A stretch of 64,000 nucleotides of DNA from JBCBSZ01 sp039185015. GTDB taxonomy: Bacteria > Actinomycetota > Acidimicrobiia > Acidimicrobiales > Poriferisodalaceae. This document shows, piece after piece, positions 6,695-15,131 of the stretch. A model generated the notes under the pieces. It saw only the letters and a list, made by a program, of their open reading frames with translations, was not told where the DNA came from and ran no database searches. How positions within the stretch are numbered: position 1 is the stretch's first letter; every line of letters starts with the position of its first letter. The DNA is taken from NCBI GenBank assembly GCA_039185015.1, contig JBCDAU010000005.1, positions 131,482 through 195,481 of the forward strand, in the 5' to 3' direction. The position numbers were made by a program, and so were the translations under genes.

Positions 6695-9427
6695 GTGACC
6701 CTCCTCGATGATGCGACTCGACGCGACCGCGCCCTCCGAGACGACATCCGCCGACTCGGTTCCCAGCTCGGTGACACCCTCCGCCGGCAAGAGGGTCAGG
6801 AGCTGCTCGACCTCGTCGAACAGGTTCGGCAGCTCTCCAAGTCCTTCCGCCGTGACGACGATCGCGCCGCCGCTGCGGCGCTGGCCCAGCTCCTGTCGGA
6901 GATCGGCCTCGGCGACGCGATCCGCGTCACGCGCGCCTTCACGACGTTCTTCTACCTCGCCAACGTGGCCGAGCAGGTCCACCGCATCGAGGAGCTCAAC
7001 GCCGGGCCCCGTGCCACCGGCGGCCGGCGGTTCGGGGCCACGGTCGATCGCATGATCGGGCGCGGCGCCACGATCGATGAGATCGCCGACCTCGTGGAGC
7101 GAGCCGAGCTGCGGCCGGTCGTCACGGCGCACCCGACCGAAGCCTCGCGCCGCAGCGTGCTCGACAAGCTCGCCGAGGTCGCCGTGCTCCTCGGTCGCCG
7201 CAACGAGGACTCGGTGGCCGAGCACGAGCAGGACCGCATCGACCGGCGCGTGCAGGTCCTGATCGACCTCCTGTGGCAGACCGACGAGATCCGCCGAGAG
7301 AAGCCGAAGCCCGTCGACGAGGCGCGCTCGATCCTCTGGTACGTCGAGCAGGCGCTGCAGCGAGGCCTGCCCGAGGTCCTGGACGACGTCCACGGCACGA
7401 TGGCCGCCAACGGCCATCACCTCCCTGCGGAGACCACGCCGATCCGCTTCGGCTCCTGGGTCGGCGGTGACCGGGACGGGAACCCCTTCGTGACCCCCGA
7501 GGTCACCAGGGAGGTCGTCGACCTGCAGCGAGAGCTCGCCATCCGGTTGCTCCGCAACGAGATCCAGCTGCTCGCCCGCGAGCTGTCGATGTCCACGCTG
7601 GTCCGGGCCGCCTCCGACGAGCTGGAGGCGTGGGTCGACGAACGGAGCCACGAGTACGAGGACGTGTTCGCTCGGATCGGCCGGGTCAATGAAGGCGAGC
7701 CGTACCGCCTCGCGCTGGGCGTCGTGGAGCAGCGTCTGACCGAGACGGCACAGTCGCCACCCGGTGCCCGCGCCTACGCGGAGCCGTCGCAGCTCGCCGA
7801 CGACCTGGCGCGCCTCGACCGGAGCCTCGGCGACCACGGTGGGGCGCTCATCGCCACCGGCCGCCTGGCGCGGGTCCGGCGTCTCGTCTCGGCAGCGGGC
7901 TTCCACCTCGCCACGCTCGACGTCCGAGAGCACGCCCGGAGGCACCACGAGGCGCTCGCCCGCCTCTTCGCGCTCCACGATGAGCCCTACGAGGACCTCG
8001 ACCGCGACGCGAGGGCCAAGCTGCTCGCCGACGAGCTGCAGGGCCGGCGCCCCCTTGCCCCGGTGTCGACCGACGTCGAACAGACCGACGCGCTCGCGGT
8101 CTTCCACGAGATCAAGCACCTCATCGACCGCACCGGGCCCGGCGTCATCGAGTCCTACATCGTCTCGATGACCACCGACGTCGACGACCTGCTCGCGGTC
8201 GCCGTCCTGGCCCGCGAGGCCGGCCTCATCGACCTGCGCGCCGGGGTGGCCCGGCTCGGCATCGTGCCGCTCTTCGAGACCATCGGCGACCTCCGGACGA
8301 TCGAGCAGACCATGGACCGGCTGCTCTCCTGCGCTCCGTACCGGGAGCTCGTCCGCCTCAGGGGCGACCGGCAGGAGGTCATGGTCGGCTACTCCGACTC
8401 CAACAAGGACGGCGGCATCACCACGTCGCAGTGGGAGATCCACAAGGCGCTCCGAGCGCTGCGGGACATCGGAGCGAGGTACGGCGTGCAACTCCGCGTC
8501 TTCCACGGCCGGGGCGGCACGATCGGACGCGGTGGTGGGCCGACCAACGAGAGCATCCTCGGCCAGCCGGCCGGCCTGCTCGACGGTGAGGTGAAGTCGA
8601 CCGAGCAAGGCGAGGTCATCGCCGACAAGTTCGGCCTCCCCGAGCTGGCCAACCGGAACCTCGACCTCGCCTTCTCGGCCCTGATCGAGGGTTCGCTGTC
8701 CCACCGACGACCGCTGGTCGACGCCACGACCCTCGCTCGGTGGGACGAGGTCATGGAGCTCGTGTCGGGCTCGGCCTTCGAGGCCTACCGGGCCCTCGTC
8801 ACCCAGGAGGACTTCGTCGCGTACTTCCGCTCCTCGACACCAGTCGAGGAGCTCGGCGCGCTCAACATCGGCAGCCGCCCGGCTCGCCGCGGTGGCAGCG
8901 ACGCCGGCATCGAGGGCCTCCGAGCGATCCCCTGGGTCTTCGGATGGACCCAGTCCCGCCAGATCGTTCCCGGGTGGTTCGGCGTCGGATCGGGGCTCGC
9001 CGCGGGCCGTGAGGCCGGGCACGGGGACTCGCTCGTCGCGATGGCGGCGCAGTGGCCGTTCTTCCGCACGTTCGTCTCGAACATCGAGATGACCCTCGCG
9101 AAGACCGACCTGGAGATCGCCAGCCACTACGTCGACCGGTTGGTGGCCGAGGAACATCGCCACCTCTTCGACCAGATCTCGGCCGAGTACGAGCGCACGG
9201 TCGCCGAGCTGGGGCGCCTCACGGGTGGCCGTCCGCTCGCGAACCTGCCCGTGCTGCAGCGCACCCTCGCGGTGCGCGATCGCTACCTCGACCCGCTCAA
9301 CGTGCTCCAGGTCGAGCTGCTCGCCCGCAGCCGGGCCGACGGCGATGGCGACCAGGCCGAGTCACGGCGTCGGGCGCTGCTGCTCACGGTCAACGGTGTG
9401 GCTGCCGGTCTCCGCAACACCGGCTGA
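6695..9427 (+). CDS. ppc: Phosphoenolpyruvate carboxylase
   Basis: The enzyme fixes bicarbonate onto phosphoenolpyruvate to give oxaloacetate, refilling the TCA cycle. At 910 residues it is full length. Diagnostic motifs are VTAHPTEA (catalytic His146), GSWVGGDRDGNPFVT, VMVGYSDSNKDGG, the mobile loop FHGRGGTIGRGGGPTNE near residue 605, GSRPARRG, and the C-terminal TVNGVAAGLRNTG that forms part of the allosteric aspartate site. The motifs are intact, so normal aspartate/malate feedback is expected from family knowledge. The GTG start is supported by the -10 box 8 nt upstream. The stop codon lies inside a perfect hairpin shared with the convergent transglutaminase gene. Confidence 0.97.
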   Translation: MTLLDDATRRDRALRDDIRRLGSQLGDTLRRQEGQELLDLVEQVRQLSKSFRRDDDRAAAAALAQLLSEIGLGDAIRVTRAFTTFFYLANVAEQVHRIEELNAGPRATGGRRFGATVDRMIGRGATIDEIADLVERAELRPVVTAHPTEASRRSVLDKLAEVAVLLGRRNEDSVAEHEQDRIDRRVQVLIDLLWQTDEIRREKPKPVDEARSILWYVEQALQRGLPEVLDDVHGTMAANGHHLPAETTPIRFGSWVGGDRDGNPFVTPEVTREVVDLQRELAIRLLRNEIQLLARELSMSTLVRAASDELEAWVDERSHEYEDVFARIGRVNEGEPYRLALGVVEQRLTETAQSPPGARAYAEPSQLADDLARLDRSLGDHGGALIATGRLARVRRLVSAAGFHLATLDVREHARRHHEALARLFALHDEPYEDLDRDARAKLLADELQGRRPLAPVSTDVEQTDALAVFHEIKHLIDRTGPGVIESYIVSMTTDVDDLLAVAVLAREAGLIDLRAGVARLGIVPLFETIGDLRTIEQTMDRLLSCAPYRELVRLRGDRQEVMVGYSDSNKDGGITTSQWEIHKALRALRDIGARYGVQLRVFHGRGGTIGRGGGPTNESILGQPAGLLDGEVKSTEQGEVIADKFGLPELANRNLDLAFSALIEGSLSHRRPLVDATTLARWDEVMELVSGSAFEAYRALVTQEDFVAYFRSSTPVEELGALNIGSRPARRGGSDAGIEGLRAIPWVFGWTQSRQIVPGWFGVGSGLAAGREAGHGDSLVAMAAQWPFFRTFVSNIEMTLAKTDLEIASHYVDRLVAEEHRHLFDQISAEYERTVAELGRLTGGRPLANLPVLQRTLAVRDRYLDPLNVLQVELLARSRADGDGDQAESRRRALLLTVNGVAAGLRNTG

Positions 9428-9441
9428 CCGGGCGGTCAGCC
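9422..9441. terminator. Hairpin between convergent ppc and transglutaminase genes
   Basis: GGCTGACC and GGTCAGCC form a perfect 8-bp stem with a 4-nt loop, spanning the ppc stop codon and lying 2 nt from the transglutaminase stop. It has no T tract on either side and could act in both directions. Confidence 0.55.
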
Positions 9442-9443
9442 CC

Positions 9444-10445
9444 TCACTGCTGCTGTTGCTGTTGCTGCTGGGCTCGCCCCGTCGCGACCGGCATGGATCG
9501 TCCGGCCAGGACCCCGCGGTCGGCGGGACGCTCGCTCGGGCGCGGGAGCTCGCGCTCACCAGCTCGGCGCATCGCGACCGCCGCTTCGAGCTCGGCGCCC
9601 TCCTCCCCCACGTAGCTCCCGTGGAAGGGGCAGACGTCGTCGTAGTGACGTCCGTGGCCGATCTTCACGTGGAACTGTCGCACGGGCAGGCCGTTGGTCG
9701 GATCGATCGGGACCCACCGGCCCGGCTCGACGGCGAACTCGACCCACGCGTGGGTCTGCACGTCGACCGAGTCGGTGTCGGCCGGCACCGCACCGGTCGC
9801 TTCCGACGAGGTGAACAGGAACCCCGACACGTACCGCGACGGCAGACCGACCGCCCGGCCGAGCGCCACGGCGACATGTGCGAAGTCCTGGCACACGCCC
9901 GCGCCACCGGCCCAGGCCTCGGCTGCCGTGGTCGCCACGTTGGTCTCGCCCCCGACGTAGTCGAGCCGATCACGGACCGCGGCCTCGATCGAGCGCACGA
10001 CGCTCGTGGGGTCGTCCTCGCCCGCGCCGGCGATCTCCCGGGCGACGTCGAGCATCTCGGCCGACCAGCCGGTCGCCTCCGTCGGGATGGTCTCGTCGAA
10101 GTGGGCGTCGCGCAACGCGACCCGCAGCTCACTCAGGGGACGCCCGACCGGCGCGGCGGCGAGCCTCGGTCGGACCTCGACCTCGCTCTCGGCGACCACC
10201 ACGAGCTCGGCGTGTGGCTCCCGCACGCCGAACGCCTCGACGCGGGTGCCCCAGTAGTCACGGAAGGACTGCACCGAGGACGCGGGCGCCGAGCGGAACC
10301 CGTAGTGGAGCACCGACTGGTGCTCGTCGTCGACCGGGCAGGCTCGGACCTCGTTGTGCGACTCGCGCACGGGCTCGGGGTAGCGGAACCTCGTCGTGTA
10401 GACGATGTCGAAGCGCTGGGGACGATCGAGCTCGACGGCGCTCAT
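9444..10445 (-). CDS. Transglutaminase-like cysteine protease family protein with polyglutamine tail
   Basis: The protein (333 aa) has the bacterial transglutaminase N-terminal beta domain (FDIVYTTRFRYPEPV) and a papain-like transglutaminase core with Cys185 in GVCQDFAH, His232 in THAWVEF and Asp248 in PIDPTNG, so the triad is complete. The last eight residues are all glutamine, encoded by mixed CAG/CAA codons (9447-9470). It is the third gene of a minus-strand unit behind the ATP-grasp and alpha-E genes, starting 1 nt after the alpha-E stop. In comparative genomics this trio is associated with predicted peptide ligation and peptide hydrolysis or cross-linking. The actual substrate is not established. 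No signal peptide is visible. Confidence 0.85.
   Translation of the reverse strand: MSAVELDRPQRFDIVYTTRFRYPEPVRESHNEVRACPVDDEHQSVLHYGFRSAPASSVQSFRDYWGTRVEAFGVREPHAELVVVAESEVEVRPRLAAAPVGRPLSELRVALRDAHFDETIPTEATGWSAEMLDVAREIAGAGEDDPTSVVRSIEAAVRDRLDYVGGETNVATTAAEAWAGGAGVCQDFAHVAVALGRAVGLPSRYVSGFLFTSSEATGAVPADTDSVDVQTHAWVEFAVEPGRWVPIDPTNGLPVRQFHVKIGHGRHYDDVCPFHGSYVGEEGAELEAAVAMRRAGERELPRPSERPADRGVLAGRSMPVATGRAQQQQQQQQ
9447..9470 (-). repeat. CAG/CAA trinucleotide tract encoding Gln8
   Basis: Eight consecutive glutamine codons (six CAG, two CAA) sit directly before the stop codon of the transglutaminase gene. Such a tract could vary in length between strains by slippage. Confidence 0.9.
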
Positions 10446-10446
10446 G

Positions 10447-11448
10447 TCACCGACCTCCCGGGTGCCGGACGTCGTCGCCTGGTCCGCCGCGCACCTCCTG
10501 CAGGTGCAGCTCGCCGAGCGCGTTCCCGCGGAAGTAGCGACCGGCGAGGAGCGAGGCGACCTCGAGGATCCGGTCCTGGAGCTCCGAGAGGTACCCGGCG
10601 ACGTCGCCCGCGACGAGCTCGTCGACGCGGCTGAACTCCAGCTCGGAGCGGATCCGACCGAGCTGTCGTCTCGGGGGTGACAGCGGACCGTCGCCGTCGA
10701 GTGCCGCGAGGAGGTCGTCGCAGGAGCGCAACGAGTAGAAGACGCTCCGCGGGAACGAGCGATCCAGGAGCAGGAAGCCCACGACCGATCGCATGTCGAC
10801 GGTCGTCGACCGCTGGTGCACGAACGCCTCGGTCGCGGCGGCCGAGTCGAGCACCCGGAGCCAGGTCGTGCCCTGCGGCGCTCCGGCCGTTCCGAGCGTG
10901 CGTCGGACGTGGACCTCGAGGAGGCGGCACGTCATCTCGGCCCGCTCGATGAGGATGCCGAGCATGAGGAAGCGCCAGCGGTCGTCGCGGGGCATCGTCT
11001 CGGTCGCGGTCCCGATGATCCGCTGGCACTGGCCCTTGACGTAGGCGTAGAGCGCGGAGGGCAGCTCGCCGAGGTCGAACTCCATGTCGCGGTTGGCGAG
11101 CCCGAGGTGGCAGTCGTTGAAGGCCTCGTACAGCTCGGCAGCGACCTGGTCGCGGACGCTTCGGGCGTTCTCACGGGCGCGGTAGACGGCGTTCACGACC
11201 GCACCGGGGTTGTCCGCGTCGAGGACGAGGAACCGGGTCACCGACTCGGGCCGCAGGTCGGCGTCGGTGGTGGCGAAGGCCTGATCGAGGTGGAGCACCT
11301 GGAGCAGGTCCGCCCAGAGTCGGCCGCCGCTGTCGGGTCCGACCTCGATCTGCTCGTGGAAGGTGACGTCGAGCAGTCGGGCGGTGTCCTGGGCACGTTC
11401 GACGTATCGCCCGGCCCAGAAGAGGTTCTCCGCGTGGCGGGCGAGCAT
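10447..11448 (-). CDS. Alpha-E domain protein (DUF403)
   Basis: This 333-residue all-helical protein begins with the diagnostic MLARHAENLFWAGRYVERA and continues with the conserved LRPESVTRFL, NARSVRDQ and RGNALGELH segments of the alpha-E family. It has no transmembrane or signal segment. Alpha-E proteins occur with circularly permuted ATP-grasp ligases and transglutaminases and are thought to be a partner in an amide-ligase system; no catalytic activity is proven. The ATG overlaps the ATP-grasp stop (ATGA), and its own stop is 1 nt from the transglutaminase start, so the three are translationally coupled. Confidence 0.88.
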   Translation of the reverse strand: MLARHAENLFWAGRYVERAQDTARLLDVTFHEQIEVGPDSGGRLWADLLQVLHLDQAFATTDADLRPESVTRFLVLDADNPGAVVNAVYRARENARSVRDQVAAELYEAFNDCHLGLANRDMEFDLGELPSALYAYVKGQCQRIIGTATETMPRDDRWRFLMLGILIERAEMTCRLLEVHVRRTLGTAGAPQGTTWLRVLDSAAATEAFVHQRSTTVDMRSVVGFLLLDRSFPRSVFYSLRSCDDLLAALDGDGPLSPPRRQLGRIRSELEFSRVDELVAGDVAGYLSELQDRILEVASLLAGRYFRGNALGELHLQEVRGGPGDDVRHPGGR

Positions 11449-12944
11449 CAGCCGGCCTCCTCGTCGAGCAACACCCAGGTGTCCTTCGACCCGCCACCCT
11501 GTGAGGAGTTCACGATCAGGCTCCCCTCCTGCAGCGCCACGCGGGTGAGCCCGCCCGGCATCACGTCGACACCGTCGGGACGGGAGATCACGAAGGGTCG
11601 CAGGTCGACGTGGCGGGCCCCGAGCCCCTCGCCGGTCATGGTCGGGATGCGGGACAGCTGCACGACCTCCTGGGCGATCCACCCCCGCGGATCCTCGAGG
11701 ATCGCGGCTCGCGTCTCGGCCAACTCCTCGTCGGTGGCGGCCGGACCGATCACGATGCCGTAGCCACCGGAGCCGGCGACGGGCTTGATCACGAGCTGGT
11801 CGAGGCGTCCGAGGGCCTCCTCGAGCTGATCGGGTTCCCACAGCCGGTAGGTGGCGACGTTGTCGATCAGCGGCTCCGCAGCGAGGTAGTGGCGGATGAG
11901 GTCGGGCACGAAGCAGTAGATGGCCTTGTCGTCGGCCGCGCCGTTGCCGATGGCGTTGGCGAGCGTCACGTTGCCCGCCCGAGCGGCGGCCAGCAGCCCG
12001 GGCACACCGATCATCGACTCGCTCTTGAAGCCGACCGGATCGAGGAACCGATCGTCGAGGCGGCGGTAGATGACGTCGACCCGCTGCAGGCCACGCGTGG
12101 TCCGCATGGACACGACGTGGTCGTCGACGATGAGGTCACTGCCCTCGACCAGCTCGGCACCCATCTCGCGGGCGAGGAAGGCGTGCTCGAAGTAGGCGGA
12201 GTTCATGGTGCCAGGGGTCAGCACCGCCACGGACGGATCGCCGGCACCGCCAGGGGCGACCGCCTGGAGCGCAGCGAGCAGCAACGGGCCGTAGTTGTCG
12301 ACGGGGCGGATCCGATGGGCACCGGAGACCCGAGGGAAGAGGCGCTTCATGACCTCGCGGTTCTCGAGCACGTAGCTCACGCCGCTCGGGTTCCGGAGGT
12401 TGTCCTCCAGCACCAGGAACTTGCCGTCGGCGTCACGCACGACGTCGATGCCGGCCACGAGCGCACGGACCCCGCCGGGAGCCGGCACGCCGAACGCCTC
12501 GCGACAGAAGCCGTCGGAGGTCGTGACGATCCAGTCCGGGACGACGCCGTCGCGCACCGCCGTGTTCTCACCGTCGTAGAGATCGTCGAGGAACAGGTTC
12601 AGCGCCTGGACGCGCTGGATGAGCCCGGCCTCGAGCAGTGCCCAGTCGGCGGACGGGATGATCCGCGGGACGAGGTCCATCAGCAGGAGTCGCTCGGCAC
12701 CGGCATCGTCGCCGTAGACCGTGAAGGTGATGCCACGCGAGCGGAACATCGCGTCGCGCATCGATGACCGGCGCCGCAGCTCGTCGACCGTGAAGTCGCC
12801 GAGCTGGTCGAGATAGCGCAGGTACTGGTGCCGCGGCTCGCCGGTGCCGGCGAACGCCTCGTCCCAGACCCCGAACCCCGGGTCGTACCCGTCGAACAGC
12901 GAGCGCACGTGCGTGAGGCTCGCGTCGGACCCGCTCACCGCCAT
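11448..12944 (-). CDS. Circularly permuted ATP-grasp type 2 protein
   Basis: The ~498-residue protein has the permuted ATP-grasp order: an early DNLRNPSGVSYVLENR segment, then GFCREAFGVPAPGG, NAIGNGAADDK, and the late nucleotide-binding lobe VIKPVAGSGGYGIVIG, ending with NSSQGGGSKDTWVL. ATP-grasp enzymes join a carboxylate to an amine through an acyl-phosphate; this subfamily (DUF404/DUF407) is predicted to make short peptides or modify proteins. It heads the operon with the alpha-E and transglutaminase genes. The ATG at 12944 is preferred; an in-frame GTG at 12989 would add 15 residues that look non-homologous. Confidence 0.88.
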   Translation of the reverse strand: MAVSGSDASLTHVRSLFDGYDPGFGVWDEAFAGTGEPRHQYLRYLDQLGDFTVDELRRRSSMRDAMFRSRGITFTVYGDDAGAERLLLMDLVPRIIPSADWALLEAGLIQRVQALNLFLDDLYDGENTAVRDGVVPDWIVTTSDGFCREAFGVPAPGGVRALVAGIDVVRDADGKFLVLEDNLRNPSGVSYVLENREVMKRLFPRVSGAHRIRPVDNYGPLLLAALQAVAPGGAGDPSVAVLTPGTMNSAYFEHAFLAREMGAELVEGSDLIVDDHVVSMRTTRGLQRVDVIYRRLDDRFLDPVGFKSESMIGVPGLLAAARAGNVTLANAIGNGAADDKAIYCFVPDLIRHYLAAEPLIDNVATYRLWEPDQLEEALGRLDQLVIKPVAGSGGYGIVIGPAATDEELAETRAAILEDPRGWIAQEVVQLSRIPTMTGEGLGARHVDLRPFVISRPDGVDVMPGGLTRVALQEGSLIVNSSQGGGSKDTWVLLDEEAG

Positions 12945-13046
12945 GTCAGCTCGATGATCTCCTCGTGAACGTGCTCGGTCGACCGACACCTTCGCAGAGG
13001 GAGGACCCGCTCAACCAGCCCTTCGCGCGTGGGTCAGACTGGGGGC

Positions 13047-13925
13047 GTGGTCGCTCATGTCGCTCAGCTCACCGACTGCCACGTCCAGCCGCCGGGCGAG
13101 CGGAGCGACGTCGGGATCGACTCCAACGCCGCGCTCGCGCGCGCCGTGGCCCGCCTCGACGAGCTCGCTCCCCGACCCGATGCCGTCGTCCTGACGGGCG
13201 ACCTCACCGACCACGGCACCCCGGAGGAGTTCGGCGAGCTCCTCCGACTCCTCGAACCGATCGACGTGCCGGTGCTCCCGGTCGCCGGCAACCACGACGA
13301 GCGCGTCGGGCTGGCCGCAGCGTTCGCCGACTTCGAGGGGACCGGTCCCGAGCCGTTCTGGCAGTGGGTCGTCGACGTCGGACCGGTCCGACTGGTCGCC
13401 CTCGACACCACGATCGACGGCCGCCACGACGGGGAGCTCGACGCGACCCGACTTCGTTGGCTCGACGAGGCGCTGCTCGACGAGCCCGATCGCCCGACGA
13501 TCGTGTGCATGCACCATCCGCCCTTCGAGACCGGGATCTGGTGGATGGACGCCGGTGCGCTCCGCGTCGGCGGCGGGGAGCTCCGGGAGCTGGTCGGCGG
13601 GCATCCCCAGGTGCGGCGCATCATCTGCGGCCACCATCACCGCTCGATCGTGACCGGCTGGGGCTCGACGACGGTGTCGGTCGCTCCGAGCACGTCCCAC
13701 CAGGTCCACTTCGACCTCGAGCCGGAGTCGCCGGCACGCTTCACCGAGGAGCCGGCCGGCTTCCACGTCCACCGTTGCCTCGACGACGGCGACGTCATCA
13801 CCCACGTCGTACCGGTCGCTTCTCCCGAAGGAGTCGTCGACCTCGGCGGCGTGTTCGGCGGCTGGGATCGCTTCCGCGACGCCCTTCGATCGGGACGGCC
13901 GATGCGGAAGTCGAGCTCGGCCTGA
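13047..13925 (+). CDS. Calcineurin-like metallophosphoesterase (CpdA-like)
   Basis: All five metal-binding blocks of class III phosphoesterases are present in order: LTDCHV (DxH), GDLTD (GDxxD), AGNHD (GNHD), CMHHPPF, and ICGHHHRS (GHxH). The ~292-residue length and arrangement match cyclic-nucleotide phosphodiesterases of the CpdA type, but substrates in this group range widely, so cAMP hydrolysis is only a suggestion. A CAGACT box 6 nt before the GTG at 13047 favours this start over the GTG at 13029. It is divergent from the ATP-grasp operon and followed 33 nt later by the CoA-transferase gene. Confidence 0.8.
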   Translation: MVAHVAQLTDCHVQPPGERSDVGIDSNAALARAVARLDELAPRPDAVVLTGDLTDHGTPEEFGELLRLLEPIDVPVLPVAGNHDERVGLAAAFADFEGTGPEPFWQWVVDVGPVRLVALDTTIDGRHDGELDATRLRWLDEALLDEPDRPTIVCMHHPPFETGIWWMDAGALRVGGGELRELVGGHPQVRRIICGHHHRSIVTGWGSTTVSVAPSTSHQVHFDLEPESPARFTEEPAGFHVHRCLDDGDVITHVVPVASPEGVVDLGGVFGGWDRFRDALRSGRPMRKSSSA

Positions 13926-13958
13926 GGCCCGTGACAGGATCCTCGGCGAAGGGGGGAC

Positions 13959-15128
13959 GTGATGCGACCGCTTGACGGCCTGAAGGTGCTGGATCTGGCC
14001 CGGGTGCTCTCCGGGCCCTACGTGGGGCGGATGCTGGCCGACCTGGGCGCCGACGTCGTCAAGGTCGAGCCGCCGGACGGCGACGTCACGCGCAACTGGG
14101 GCGAGGTCCGCAACGGCCTGTCCGCGTTCTACACCCAGCAAAACGCGGGGAAGCGCAACGTCGGCGTCGATCTGAAGGCGCCGGGAGGACCGGAGCTCGT
14201 CGGTCGCCTCGCCGACCGGGCCGATGTGGTGATCGAGAACTTCCGGCCCGGCGTGCTCGCACGCTTCGGACTGTCCTGGGACGAGCTGTCGGCCCGCAAC
14301 CCTCGTCTCGTGATGCTCTCGATCACGGGGTTCGGCCAGGACGGCCCCGAGTCCGGACGCCAGGCCTACGCCCCCGTGCTGCACGCCGAGTCCGGGGTCC
14401 TGGGGCGCCAGGCTCGCTTCGACGAGCGCACCGCCTCCGACCTCGTGCTGTCGGTCGCCGACACCAACGCTGCGCTCCACGGGCTCGTCGGTCTCCTCGC
14501 TGCGCTCCAGCTCCGCGAGCGGACCGGGCGAGGGCAGCACATCGACCTCGCCATGTTCGATGCCATGCTCGCCACCGACGACTACGTCCACCACGCCCTG
14601 GACGAGTCGGCCATCGTCCGTCTCGGAGGGCAGGTGTTCGCCGCAGTCGGCGGCGACCTGCTGATCAGCTCCGAGCCGAAGTACCTGTGGCGTCAGCTCA
14701 ACCGGATCCACGGCGTCGTCGACCCGACGCCCGAGGGCGCGAGCCTCGACGAGAAGATCGCCCACCGGAACGCAGCGATCGCCGAGTGGGTCCTCGGCTT
14801 CGACGATCGCGATGTGCTCCGTCGAGCCTTGGAGGATGCGAACCTCCCCTGGGCCGACGTGCGGGCCCCCGAGGACGTCGTGCGCTCGCCGACCGCGCAG
14901 CATCGTGGCGTCTCCGCCGAGGTCGACGACCGGGCCGGCGGTGTTCGCCGTGTCGTGCAGTCGCCGTACCGCTTCAGCGACGCCGAGAGCGGGGTGCGCG
15001 GCGGGGCGCCGCATCGGGGTGAGCACAACGGCGAGGTCCTCGCCGAGTGGCTCGACCTGGGCGACGCCGAGGTCGCCGAGCTCCACGAGTGCGGGGCGCT
15101 CAACGTCGATGAGGCGTCCGGGGGCTGA
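13959..15128 (+). CDS. Family III CoA-transferase (CaiB/BaiF type)
   Basis: The 389-residue protein starts with the family signature PLDGLKVLDLARVLSGPYVGRMLADLGADVVKVEPPDGD and has the conserved NAGKRNVGVDLK, ENFRPGVL and SITGFGQDGP blocks. The catalytic aspartate that forms the aspartyl-CoA thioester corresponds to Asp168 (LSVADTNAALHG). Such enzymes swap CoA between carboxylic acids; the pair of acids used here is not evident. GGGGGGAC precedes the tandem GTG-ATG start. The ABC ATPase gene begins 3 nt after its stop, suggesting cotranscription. Confidence 0.88.
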   Translation: MMRPLDGLKVLDLARVLSGPYVGRMLADLGADVVKVEPPDGDVTRNWGEVRNGLSAFYTQQNAGKRNVGVDLKAPGGPELVGRLADRADVVIENFRPGVLARFGLSWDELSARNPRLVMLSITGFGQDGPESGRQAYAPVLHAESGVLGRQARFDERTASDLVLSVADTNAALHGLVGLLAALQLRERTGRGQHIDLAMFDAMLATDDYVHHALDESAIVRLGGQVFAAVGGDLLISSEPKYLWRQLNRIHGVVDPTPEGASLDEKIAHRNAAIAEWVLGFDDRDVLRRALEDANLPWADVRAPEDVVRSPTAQHRGVSAEVDDRAGGVRRVVQSPYRFSDAESGVRGGAPHRGEHNGEVLAEWLDLGDAEVAELHECGALNVDEASGG

Positions 15129-15131
15129 GCG

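Noticed and set aside
6623..9163. A very long (846-codon) minus-strand open frame across ppc
   Set aside because: It lies wholly opposite PEP carboxylase, whose motifs are unambiguous. GC-rich third positions keep the antisense frame free of stops.
9447..9470. Trinucleotide tract as a sign of a mobile or microsatellite locus
   Set aside because: Only eight codons, with CAA interruptions, in frame at a gene end. It is better read as a short polyglutamine tail.
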